DNA from: Prorocentrum cordatum
Lineage: Eukaryota; Sar; Dinophyceae; Prorocentrales; Prorocentraceae
NCBI GenBank assembly: GCA_963575745.1
Contig: CAUYUJ010015826.1
Span: forward strand, 292,001-356,000
Direction: 5' to 3'
DNA: 64,000 nucleotides
Positions 54,010-64,000 of this stretch are shown one piece after another. Under the pieces are notes generated by a model. That model worked only from the letters and a program-made list of their open reading frames with translations. It ran no database searches and was not told where the DNA came from. The translations under genes and the position numbers were made by a program. Numbering within the stretch: the stretch's first letter is position 1; every line of letters starts with the position of its first letter.

Positions 54010-56815
54010 GGTTTATTCTGCCGTGCTCCTGGCCTTTTTCTGCTTTGCTCCGTCGCTCTTGGGGCCTCTTCTGCCGTGCTCCTTAGCTCTTGGGTTCTGT
54101 TATGCCGTGCTCTTTTTTTGTTTTGTATGCCGTGTTGCTTCGCTCATGGGGCCTATTCTGCCGTGCTCCTGTCTTTTTTTTCTGCCGTGCTCTTTTATTA
54201 TTGGGGTCTATTCTGCCGTGGTGCTGGTCTTTTTCTGCCGTGTTCGGCAGCTCTTGGGGTCTATGCTGCCGTGCTCCTGATCTTTCTCTGTCGTGCTCCT
54301 TCGCTCTTGGGGTCTATTCTGCCATGCTCCTGGTCTTTTTCTGCCGTGCTCGGCAGCTCCTGGGGCATATTCTGCCGTGCTCCTGATTTGTTTCTGCCGT
54401 GCTCCTTCGCTCTTCGGGCCTATTCTGCCGTGCTCCTGGTCGTTTGTTTCTGCCGTGCTCCTTAGCTCTTGGGGTCTATTCTGCCGTGCGCCTCGTCTTT
54501 TTCTGGTTCGCTCCTTCGCTCATGGGGTCTATTCTGCTGTGCTCCTTCGCTCTTGGGGTCTATCCTGCCGTGCTCCTGGTTTGTTCTGCCGTGCTCCTTA
54601 GCTCGTCGGGTCTATTCTGCCGTGCTCCTGATTTGTTTCTGCCGTGCTCCTTCGCTTTCGGGGTCTATCCTGCCGTGCTCTTGGTCTTTCTCTGCCGCGT
54701 TCCTTCGCACCTGATGCGTATTCTGCCCTGCACCTTAGCTCCTGAGGTATATTCTGCCGTGCTCCTGGTATTTTTCTGCCGCGCTCCTTCGCTCTTGAGG
54801 CCGATTCTGCCGTGCTCCTGGTCTTCTTCTGTCGTGCTCCTTCGTTCTTGGGATCTATTCTGCCGTGCTCCTTCACTCGTCGGGTCTATTCTGCCGTGCT
54901 CCTGGTTTTTTTCTGTCGTACTCTTTGGCTCTTCAGGCCTATTCTGCCGTGCTTCGGTATTTTTCTACCGTGCTCCTTAGCACTAGGGGCCTATTCTGCC
55001 GTGCTCCTTGGCTCTTCGGGTTTATTCTGCCGTGCTCCTGGTCTTTTTGATCTGCCGTGCTCCCTAGCTCGTCGGGCTGATTCTGTCGTGCTCATGTTTT
55101 TGTTATATATATGTATATATATATATATATAATCTAGCGTCGTTTTCGCTCTTGGGGCCTAGTGTGCCGTGCTCCTTAGCTCTTGGGGTCTGTGTTGCCG
55201 TGCTCCTGGTCTTTTTCTGCCGTGCTCCTTTGCTCCTCAAGCCGTGCTCCTGATTTGTTTCTGCCGTGCTCCTTAGTTCTTGGGTATGCTCGGCCGTGCT
55301 CCTCAGCTCTTGGGTATGCTCGGCCGTGCTCCTCAGCTCTTGGGATATAGTTTGCCGTGCTCCTGGTTCTGCCGTACTCCCTCGCTCTTCGGGCCTATTC
55401 TGCCGTGCTCCTGGTCATGTTCTGCCTTGCTCTTCAGCTCTTGGGGTTTGTTCTGCCGTGCTCCTGGTCTGTTTCTGCCGTGCTCCTTCGCTCATGGGGC
55501 CTGTTCTGCCGTGCTCCTTAGCTTTTGGGGTCTATTTTGTCGTGCTCCTGGTCTTTTTCTGCCGTGTTCCTTCGCTCCCCAAGCGGGTTTCTATCGTGCC
55601 GTGCTCCAGTTTTTGTCTGCCGTGCTCCTTCGCTTTTCGGCCCTATTCTGCCGTGCTCCTGGTCGTTTTTCTGCCGTGCTCCTTAGCTCTTGGGGTCGAT
55701 TCTGCCGTGCTCCTGGTCTTTTTCTGGTTGACTCCTTCGCTCTTGAGGTCCATTCTGCCGTGCTCCTTCACTCTTCGGGTCTATTCTGCCGTGCTCATGG
55801 TCTTTTTCTGCCGTACTCCTTGGCTCCTCGGGCCTATTCTGCCGTGTCCTGGTCTTTTTGCTGCCGTGCTCCTTCGCACTTGAGGCGTATTCTGCCCTGC
55901 ACCTTAGCTCCTGGGGTCTATTCTGCCGGGCTCCTGGTCGTTGTGTGCCGTGCTCCTTCGCTCATGGGGCCTAGTCTGCCGTGCTCCTGTTTTTTTTTGT
56001 TTTCCGTCGTGCTCCTTCGCTCTTCGGGCCTATTCTGCCATGCTCCTGGTGCCTATTCTGCCGTGCTCCTTAGCTCTTGGGGTCTATTCTGCCGTGCTCC
56101 TGTATTTTTTTCTGCCGTGCTCCTTCGCTCTTGGGGCCTATTCTGCCGTGCTCCTAGTCTTTTTCTGCCGTGCTCCCTAGCTCTTGGAGTCTATTCTGCC
56201 GTGCTCCTGTTCGTTTGTCTGCCGTACTCCTTCGCTCTTGGGGTCTATTCTGCCGTGCTCCTTAGCTCTTGGGGTCTATTCTGCCGTGCTCCTGGTCTTT
56301 TTCTCCCGTACTCCTTCATATTCTGCCGTGCTCCTGGTCTTTCTCTGCCGTGCTCCGTCGGTCTTGGGGCATATTCTGCCGTGCTCCTCAGCTCTTCGGG
56401 CCTATTCTGCCGTGCTCCTGTTTTTGTTTCTGCCGTGCTCCTTCGCTCTTGAGGCCTATTCTGCTGTGCTCCTGGTCTTTTTCTGCCGTGCTCCTCAGCT
56501 CTTGGGGTCTATTCTGCCGTGCTTCTGGTCGTTCTCTGCCGTGCTCCTTCGCTCTTGGAGCCTCTTCTGCCGTGCTCCCTCGCTCTTGGGATCTATTCTG
56601 TCGCTCTTGGGGCCTATTCTGCCTTGCTCATGTTATTTTTTCTGCCTTGCTCCTTAGCTCCTGGGGTCTATTCTGCCGTGCGCGGGTCTTTTTGTGCCGT
56701 GCTCCGTCGCTCTTGGGTACTGTTCTGCCATGCTGCTTAGCTCTTGGGGTCGATTCTGCCGTGCTCCTGGTATTTTTCTGCCGTGCTCCGTCGCTCTTGG
56801 GGCTTATTCTACCGT
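54010..56815 (+). repeat. TGCCGTGCTCC array 2, copy B (contains the empty site for inserted element 1)
   Basis: Equivalent of 3375-6016 plus 8027-8215, uninterrupted at about 56630-56645. A TA tract lies at 55103-55132. Confidence 0.88.
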
Positions 56816-56819
56816 CATC

Positions 56820-58160
56820 TGGCAGCGCGCCCGCAAGATCCGCCACAAGCGAACGACCCCCAGAGATCCGCCACAGAGCGAGCACCCCCAAGAATCCGCC
56901 AAAACAAGAACCCCCAAGGATCCATCAGTCATACCGAGCGCGCCCGGAAGTTCCGCTACAACCACCATAGCGACGATCCGCACGGCAGAATACAGGAGTG
57001 CGGCAGAACACAGCACACAGGAGCACGGCGGAAGACAGGGGCACGGCAGAACAGAAGCACGGCAGAACACACAGGAGCACGGCACAACACACCCCGCGCG
57101 CATGCCAACACGCGCGCCACGACATACTTGCGCGGCAGACCAACAACAGAGCATACTTCACATGCTTGGTGGACTAAAGCGACGCTTCCCGTTCTTGTCC
57201 AGTCAGGTGAGGCTATCGTTTAAGACGTTTTCTGTTCAACATGACGTTTTTGTTCGAGGCATCCTCAGAAAATCAGGATGTTGGCAAATGTCAAGGGTTC
57301 AGTTGCGCATGCAAAATGAGCATTTCGCCCGAGACATCCTCGAACACATGATATGTTGGAAAAGTTCTTTTACTACCTCTCATATGAAAAATTGCGCTTT
57401 CGCTCGGGACATCCTCAGAACATCGGGAGGGGCGCGGCTGACCGAAAAAAGGAGCACGGCAGAAAATGTTCATTTCGCTAGAGACATCCTCAAACAATGA
57501 GATGTTCGCAACATCGCCTCGACATCGTTCTCGAAGTGCTTCAAGATGAAGAAATGAGAGCCCCAAAAGGAGCCCAAGATGGCTCCAACAGCGCCCTGGA
57601 GACTGCCGAAAATGACGATTTCGCTGGGGACATCCTCAAAGCATGAACAACAGCAACAGCATCGTTTAGAAAACTGCTGTTCAAACATCGCCTTGGAATC
57701 GCTCCTGAAACGGCGTCCTGATGGTCTAAGTCAGCCTTCTAAAATTAACGATTTTGCTAGGGACATCCTCAAACAAATAACATGTCTAACATCGCACTGT
57801 AATGATTTGGAAGGGCATCGAGACGGCCCCAAAGGGCCCCAAACGAGCCCAACATAACCCCCAGGATGGCCCTCGAGACGACCCCAACATGTGATTTCGC
57901 CTGAGACATCCTCATTACATTGATCTGTTCGTAACATCGATGTTGTCAAACATAAGCGTTTCGCCTGAGACGTCCCCAAACAATGGGAAGAAGTCGCGGA
58001 TTTGACATATGTTCAACAAGTTGTGTATCGCCTGAGACATCCTCACAACAATGATATGTTGGAGAGGCTGTTCTACTACCTCTCATGTTAATTTTGGCGT
58101 TCTCGCTGCAGACATCCTTAGAGAATCGGACGGAGCACGGCGGACGGAAAAAAAGAGCAC
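56820..58160. repeat. Inverted cap and hairpin cluster 2, copy B
   Basis: Equivalent of 8216-9600, with a small deletion after TCCAGTCAGGTGAGGC (about 57200), where copy A has an extra GACATCCTC unit. Confidence 0.75.
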
Positions 58161-58164
58161 GGCA

Positions 58165-58890
58165 GAGACTGAGTAGTTTTGCCGTGCTCCTTCGATTTTG
58201 GGGTCTATGTGCCGTGTTCCTTGGCGCTTCGGGTATATTCTGCTGTGCTCGTGGTCTTCTTCTGCCGTACTCCTTGGATCTTCGGGCTTGTTCTGCCGTG
58301 TTCCTGGTCTTTGTCTGTCGTCCTCTTTAGCTCTTGGGGTCTATTCTGCCGTGATCCTGGTCTTTGCCTGCCGCTCTCCTTCGCTTTTGGGGCCTATTCT
58401 GCCGTGCTCCTGAGCTCTTAGGGTTTATTATGCCGTGTTCCTGGTATTTTTCTGCCTTGCTCCTCCGCTCTGGGGGCCTCTTCTGCCATGCTCCTTAGCT
58501 CTTGGGGTCTATTCTGCCGTGCTCCTGTTTTTTTTTCTGTCGTGCTCCTTCGCTTATGGGGCCTACTCTGCCGTGCTCCTGTTTTTGTTTCTGCCGTGCT
58601 CCTTCGCTCTTCGGGCCTATTCTGCCGGGGTCCTGGTCTTTTTCTGCCTCGCTCCTTCGCTCCTGGGGTCTATTCTGCCGTGCCTCTTCACTCTTGGGGT
58701 CTATTCTGCCGTGCTCCTGGTCTTTTTCTGCCGTGCTCTTTGGGTCTTGGGGCCTATTCTGCCGTGCTTCGGTCTTTCTCTGCCGTGCTCCTTAGCTCTT
58801 GGGGTCTATTCTGCCGTGCTCATTGTCTTTTCTGGTGTTTTTTTTGCTCTTGTGGCATATTATGTCGTGCTCCTTAGCTCTTGGGGTCTA
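58165..58890 (+). repeat. TGCCGTGCTCC array 3, copy B
   Basis: Equivalent of 9610-10275. Confidence 0.88.
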
Positions 58891-58934
58891 TTCTGTGAAA
58901 ACGCGCCAGTGGATCCCCCTGAATACGCAAAACG

Positions 58935-60810
58935 GGTGTGTGTGTGTGCGTGCTCGCAGAACCCCCCTCCCTTCCTTCAAAGGGGGGGGGGGGGGGGAGA
59001 TTTTCGCCCCCCCCCCCCCTCCCTTCCATGGCGTTGGAAAGGGGTGGGGGGTTGGGGGTCGACCTCCCCCCCTTGCGCCGAAGAGGGGGCGGGGGAGAGG
59101 GCCTCTCCCGCAAGGGGGGGCGTGTGGCCTCGGAGTGGGAGTAGACAGTTGTGAGTAGTGAGTAGTGAATCGTGAGTCGTGAGTAGAGGAGTGAGAAGTG
59201 AGTAGTGAGGAGTGAGGAGTATATAGTGCGCAGTAAGTAGTGAGTAGTGAGTAGTGAGTAGTGAGTAGTGGGTAGTGGGGAGTGGGTAGTGAGTAGTGAG
59301 TAGCGAGTAGAGGGTAGCGAGTATTGAATAGTGAGTCGCGAATAGGGCATTGTAAGTAGTAAGTAGTGAGGAGGGAGTAGTCAGTAGTGAGTTGCGAATG
59401 AGGAATAGCGAGTAGTGATCAGTGGGTAATGAGTAGTGCGTAGGGGGTAGTGTAGTGAGTGGTGAGTAGTGGGAAGGGGGAAGTGGGTATTGAGTAGTGG
59501 GTAGTGGGTAGTGGGTAGTGGGTAGCGCGTAGGGAGTAGCGAGTAGTGAGTAGTGGGTAGTGAGTAGTACGTCGTGAGTAGTGAGTACTGAATAGTGAGT
59601 GGTGAGTAGCGACTTGTGACTAGTGACTAGTTAGTAGGGGGTAGTGGGTAGTGCGTAGTGGGTACTGAATATTGCGTAGTGGGTAGGGAGTAGGGAGTAG
59701 GAGTAGCGAGTAGTGAGTAGTGAGTAGTGAGCACTGAGTACTGTGGAGGGGGCAGGGAGTAGCGAGCAGCGACCAGCGGATAGTGAGTAGTGAGTTGTGG
59801 ACAATGAGTTGGGAGTAGCGAAATACTGTGCGTACTCGATAGTGGGTAGTGGTTCGTGGTAGTGAGTAGTGCTGAGTGAGTAGTGAGTAGTGGGCAGGGA
59901 GTAGTGGTTAGTGAGTAGTGAGTAGTGAGTATTGACTACTGGGTAGTGAGTAGGGAGTAGTGAGTTGGGAGTTGGGAGTAGTGAGTAGTGAGTAGTGGGG
60001 GCTGTGTGGGTAGTGATCAGTGGGTAGTTACTAGTGCGTATTGGGTAGCGAGTAGGGTGTTGGGGGTAGCGAGTAGAGAGTAGCGAATAGTGAGTACTGT
60101 GTAGGGAGTAGGGAGTAGCGAGGAGCGAGTAGTGGATAGTGACTAGTGAGTTGTGGGCAGTCAGTTGTGAGTAGTAAAATGTGAGTAGTGAGTAGTGAGT
60201 AGCGGTTAGTGGTTAGTGGGTATTGAATGTGATTTGTGATTAGTGAGTAGTGGGTAGTGAGTTGTGTTTAGTGATTAGTGGCTAGTGAGTAGTGGGTAGT
60301 GAGTAGTGAGTAGCTAGTAGTGAGTAGTGAGAAGGGAGAAATGGGTATTGAGTAGTGGGTAGTGGGTAGTGAGTAGTGGGTATCGAGTAGTGAATCGTGA
60401 GTAGTGGGTAGTGAGTAGTGAGAAGTGAGTAGTGAGCAGCGAGTAGTGGGTAGTGGGTAGTGAGTAGTGCGTAATGAGTATTGAGTGCTGTTGGGGGCTC
60501 GGGCTAGGGTTTGGGGTTAGGCGTATGGGGTTAGGGTTAGGGGTTAGGGTTAGTGTTAGGGGTGGCACGGGTCGGGTCCCGGAGTTCGGAGGCGCCGTGG
60601 CGAAAGGGGGGGAGGGGGGGTGGTCGATTTTGGCCCCCCACTTTTGAAAAGGGGGGGAGGGGGGTGTCCCCGACGACGGATCGGGAAAAGGGGGGAGGGG
60701 GGAGGGGGTCTCCCCGACGACCGATCGGGAAGGGGGGGGGGTCCCCGACGACGGATCGGGGAAAGGTGGGGGGGGAGGGGGTCCCCCCCCGCACCCCTTT
60801 TGGGGGATCC
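58935..60810 (+). repeat. G-run block, 7-bp array, TTAGGG-like and G-rich blocks, copy B
   Basis: 59143-60495 is the GTAGTGA/GTAGTGG array, 60500-60560 the TTAGGG-like words and 60570-60810 the CCCCGACGACSGATCGGG block. A GTGTGTGTGTGCGTGC tract at 58936 is absent from copy A. Confidence 0.85.
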
Positions 60811-60827
60811 AGAGGCGCACCCTCCTG

Positions 60828-61425
60828 CTCTGCCGTGCTCCTGGTCTTTTCCTGCCGTGCTCGGCAGCTGTTGGGGTCTATTCTGCCGTGCTTCTGGTCT
60901 TCTTCTGCCGTGCTCCTTCGCTATTCGGGCCTATTCTGCCGTGCTCCTGGTCTTTTTCTGCCGTGCTCCTTAGCTCTTGGGGTCTATTCTGCCGTGCTCC
61001 TGGTCTTTTTCTGCCGTGCTCCTGCGCACTTGTGGCATATTCTGCCGTGCTCCTTCACTCTTCGGGTTCTATTCTGCCGTGCTCCTGGTCTTTTTCTGCC
61101 GTGCTCCTTCGCTTTTGGTGTCTATTCTGACGTAATCCTTAGCTCCTGGGGTCTGTTCTGCCGTGCTCCTGGTCTTTTTCTGCCGTGCTTCCTCGCACTT
61201 GGGGCCTATTCTGCCGTGCTTCTGGTCTTTTTCTGCCTGCTTCTTAGCTCTTAGGGTCTATTCTGCCGTGTTCCTGTTTTTTTTTCTGGCGTGCTCCTTC
61301 GCTTTTGGTGCCTATTCTGCTGTACTCCTTAGCTCTTGGGTTCTATTATGCCGTGCTCCTGGTCTTTTTCTGCCGTGCTCCTTCGCTCTTGGGGCCTATT
61401 CTGCCGTGCTCCTGATCTTTTCCTG
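60828..61425 (+). repeat. TGCCGTGCTCC array 4, copy B (contains the empty site for inserted element 2)
   Basis: The array is continuous across about 60955, where copy A has the 1.08-kb element. Confidence 0.88.
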
Positions 61426-61469
61426 CCGTGCGCGCCCAGAAGCTCCGCCAAAACGACCACCGCGACGAT

Positions 61470-62325
61470 CCGCACGGCAGAATACAGGAACACGGCAGAA
61501 CACACAGAGCACACAGAGGCACGGCAGAACACAGAAGCACGGCAGAACAGGAGCACGGCAGAACACACAGGAGCACAGCACAACACACCCCGCGCGTACG
61601 CCGACACGCGCGCCACGGCATACCTGCGCGGCGTAACAACAGAGCATATTCCACATGCTTGGTGGACTGAAGCGACGCTTCCCGTTCTTGTCTGGTCAGG
61701 TTCTCCAAAACAGCGATTTCGCCGGAGACATCCTCTCAACATCGAGATCTTGAAGGTTTTCGTGTAAGACATATTATTTAAACATTGAGCGTTTCGCTCG
61801 CTCCTGGGTTGATACTTGTCCTTCCAATCCTGCTTGTCTCCTACGGCGTGATATAGGCCACCCTACGCCGATAGAAGAACTTGCTGAATATGGGTGCCGT
61901 CGTGGCCAGCTCTGCTATGTCCAGGGCCCCATTCTTTCAATACCTCCACCCTACTCCCTCCTTTTCGCCCTCCTCTGGCTAATTCATACAGCGCTGCTGG
62001 GGGGTCACCCGGTTGCTGTATGTCTTTGAGCTTCGCCGAGCATAGGATTTCTTCATTATCATATCTCCTCTCCTCCTTGTCGCTTCAGGCTCAGTGAAGC
62101 TGTCTTCCTCTAAATCGGAGCTGGCTCATCATTGGCTCCTGGGTTGATATTCATTATTTCAATCCTGCTTGTCTCCTACGGCGTGATATAGGCCACCCTA
62201 CGCCGATAGAAGTACTTGCTGAATATGGGTGCCGTCCAGACCAGCTCTGCTAGGTGGAAGGCCCCATTCTTCCAATAGCTCCACCCTGCTCCCTCCTTTT
62301 CGCCCTCCTCATCCTCCTTCTTCCT
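61470..62325. repeat. Inverted cap and two tandem ~190-bp units
   Basis: 61798-61992 and about 62130-62320 both contain GCTTGTCTCCTACGGCGTGA, CCACCCTACGCCGATAGAAG and CTCCCTCCTTTTCGCCCTCC. The first is nearly identical to 14388-14582. Confidence 0.8.
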
Positions 62326-63150
62326 CTTCATTTTGCCGTACAGCGGCTTGTCGAGTTGCGCGTGTGCTCATCCAGAATCAGAGACCGTTATCGGAGACAC
62401 GGCCCGCGCTATAGGCGCTACGCACGTCCCTCGTCGCTCGGTGGCGATGCGAGGAAGCAGAGAGCGAGACCTCGCATCACGGTTCTAGCCCACCCCTCTG
62501 AAAGCACCCGCTCCAGCTTTTGTGCCTTGGGGGCACTCCTGTTACTCCTGGGGGGGGGAGCGAGGGAGGGAGGAGGGTCGAAGAAGCAGGATGGTGTGGA
62601 GAAAAGGACGAAAAGGGGCCCTCCTAATTATTACTCTTGGGGCACACATACATACAACGGGGGACCGGGCGGCCGTGTACAAAGTTTGCAGGGCGGCACT
62701 GTGAGATTGAAAGGTTTTGGTGGGCAGCATTTCGAGACAAAATCCTCTATTCTTTCAGTCCGGAGCTTCTGCCGTAACGGGGTAGTCGTCGAAGACGCCG
62801 CTGACGCATCCGTGCTTTCTGAATCAAATGCTCGTGTGTTTGGTATGTTGATTGATCTAAACATGCAGTTTCGCACCATTGTGTAATTCCCCCCTCCCCC
62901 TCCCCCTCTGGCCCCCCTCCCTCTCTTCCCATCCCCAGCGCTTGCATTTGGCAAGCATGCAGGTCATGTCGCGAATTCTGTGCGTGCACCAGGCCGGCCT
63001 GCATGGAGTGAGTGTAGGTCTACCGGTCTGCAACACTTTCGCATTTCCTGCCAATATGTTTGCATGGAATCCGTGAGCCAATCATGTTCATGTCGATTCC
63101 TTGCCGATGCGCCGTTGCCTGGCGCCTGGCTTGACTGGGGGACCGGGCCC
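62326..63150. other. Unassigned sequence, no recognised gene
   Basis: A forward frame (62254-62886) ends with a compositionally balanced stretch (…FETKSSILSVRSFCRNGVVVEDAADAS…) that could be coding. I recognise no family and see no supporting start or splice context. Confidence 0.3.
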
Positions 63151-63189
63151 GGGGGCCCCGGGGCCGCGACCCCGACCACGAATGGGAGG

Positions 63190-63930
63190 CCCGGGGGCCC
63201 GGCCCGCTCCTGGGGTGCCCCAGATCGGCCTCCAGAGCGCTCAGACTGCCGTCCAGGCGCTTCAGGAGGGCTCCCAATCGCCCCACAGACGGCCTGCAGG
63301 GGTGTGAAACGGCCCAGGAGAGCTTCAAGACGCTTGAAGAGGCGCCCCAGACAGCCACAGGGAGCTCCAGGAGACCCCCGAGGACGCCACCGAGAAGCCC
63401 AAAACTTCAAAAACCCGATCGAAGGGAAATCGATGATTTTGGCCTCCTCGCCTTGTCGCCTCCGATGGTCTCTTCAAGCAGATCGCCCCACAGAGGCTCC
63501 CAGGAGGCTCCAAAACGCCCCCCAAAAGCTCCCAAGAAGCTCTAAGAAGCCCCAAGAGGCTCCCAAGAGGCCCCCAAGAGGCCCCAAGAGACCCCCAATG
63601 GCCCCCAAGAGAAGCCCGAGAGGGCCCCAAGATCGGCCCAAGAGGGGAACCCGAGCTGCCTTTTCGAGCTCTCGGCCCCAAGATCGCCTTCGAGGTCGCC
63701 GACAAGCTCCCAAGAGGCCCCCAAGGGGCCCCAGGACGCCTCCGGGAAGGCACTACGAGACCCCCACGAGGCCCCCAATTGGGCTCTGAGAGATTGCCAA
63801 AGAGACCCTATGATACGCCCATGAGGCTTGTGGCCCACAACCCAGGCACATTCCCCTGATCGGCCCCAGACCGCCGTTCAGGCGACTCGGGTAGGCCCCG
63901 AATCGCCCCAAGATGGTTTCGAGGAGTCTC
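63190..63930 (-). repeat. GGCCCCCAAGAGG-type repeats
   Basis: Irregular GGCCCCMAGAGGC units, the reverse complement of the CTCTTGGGGGCC family at 23135-23435 and 46365-46680. Overlapping open frames are low-complexity. Confidence 0.7.
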
Positions 63931-64000
63931 CAACGGCCCCGAGAGGCAAGCATGTACGTGTGCAATGGTGTGTGCTTACATATGTGTGCATGCAAAGTTC

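Larger units (their letters stand above)
50630..61992 (+). repeat. Segmental duplication, copy B
   Basis: Repeats 1-14582 minus the insertions at about 6017-8026 and 12264-13358. It starts inside the coding sequence (50630) because the window starts there; the true left limit of homology is unknown. It ends at 61992, where copy A continues GGGGATCTGAC and copy B CGCTGCTGGG. Confidence 0.85.

Overview
This window looks like nuclear DNA of a dinoflagellate with a large, repeat-swollen genome. Three things support this. (1) The 14 nt CATTTTGGCTCAAG at 47807-47820, just upstream of an intronless gene, equals the 3' part of the dinoflagellate spliced leader as I know it, so it reads as a relict spliced leader from a re-integrated mRNA. 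(2) A V-type ATPase B-subunit gene is split by introns that need GC and GA donors as well as GT, and three of its four introns sit between short direct repeats. (3) Real coding sequence is sparse among minisatellites, microsatellites and fold-back DNA. The species cannot be named from this.

Layout. 1-315 is the 3' end of a vanadium-haloperoxidase-like/VWD-like gene. 316-14582 is non-coding repeat DNA: 53-bp TGCCGTGCTCC minisatellites, hairpin-forming GACATCCTC units, a 7-bp array ending in TTAGGG-like DNA, and two inserted elements. 14583-25619 holds an inverted ~175-bp satellite, a recurrent GGCGGTAA hairpin module, a tRNA-like tandem repeat and two perfect palindromes. 25620-33464 holds five exons of the V-ATPase B subunit, with a 2.3-kb fold-back structure inside a 6.1-kb intron. 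33465-47790 is again mostly repeats: trinucleotide arrays, a 42-bp array, a ~240-bp dispersed repeat and a second large inserted element. 47887-50944 is the full copy of the haloperoxidase-like gene: two tandem PAP2/haloperoxidase domains and a C-terminal VWD-like domain, with one frameshift in domain 1.

From 50630 to about 61992 the sequence repeats window positions 1-14582 at high identity, so a segmental duplication carries the gene's 3' end plus all the downstream repeats. The second copy lacks the two insertions seen in the first (about 6017-8026 and 12264-13358), so it supplies empty sites that define them. 61993-64000 is unique or low-complexity sequence with no recognised gene.

The two recognisable genes are not evidently related in function. 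One is a housekeeping proton-pump subunit with expanded introns. The other is an intronless, apparently retroposed and duplicated halogenation or phosphatase-fold enzyme. Most long open frames in the window come from minisatellites whose period is a multiple of three or which lack stops, and I do not call them genes.
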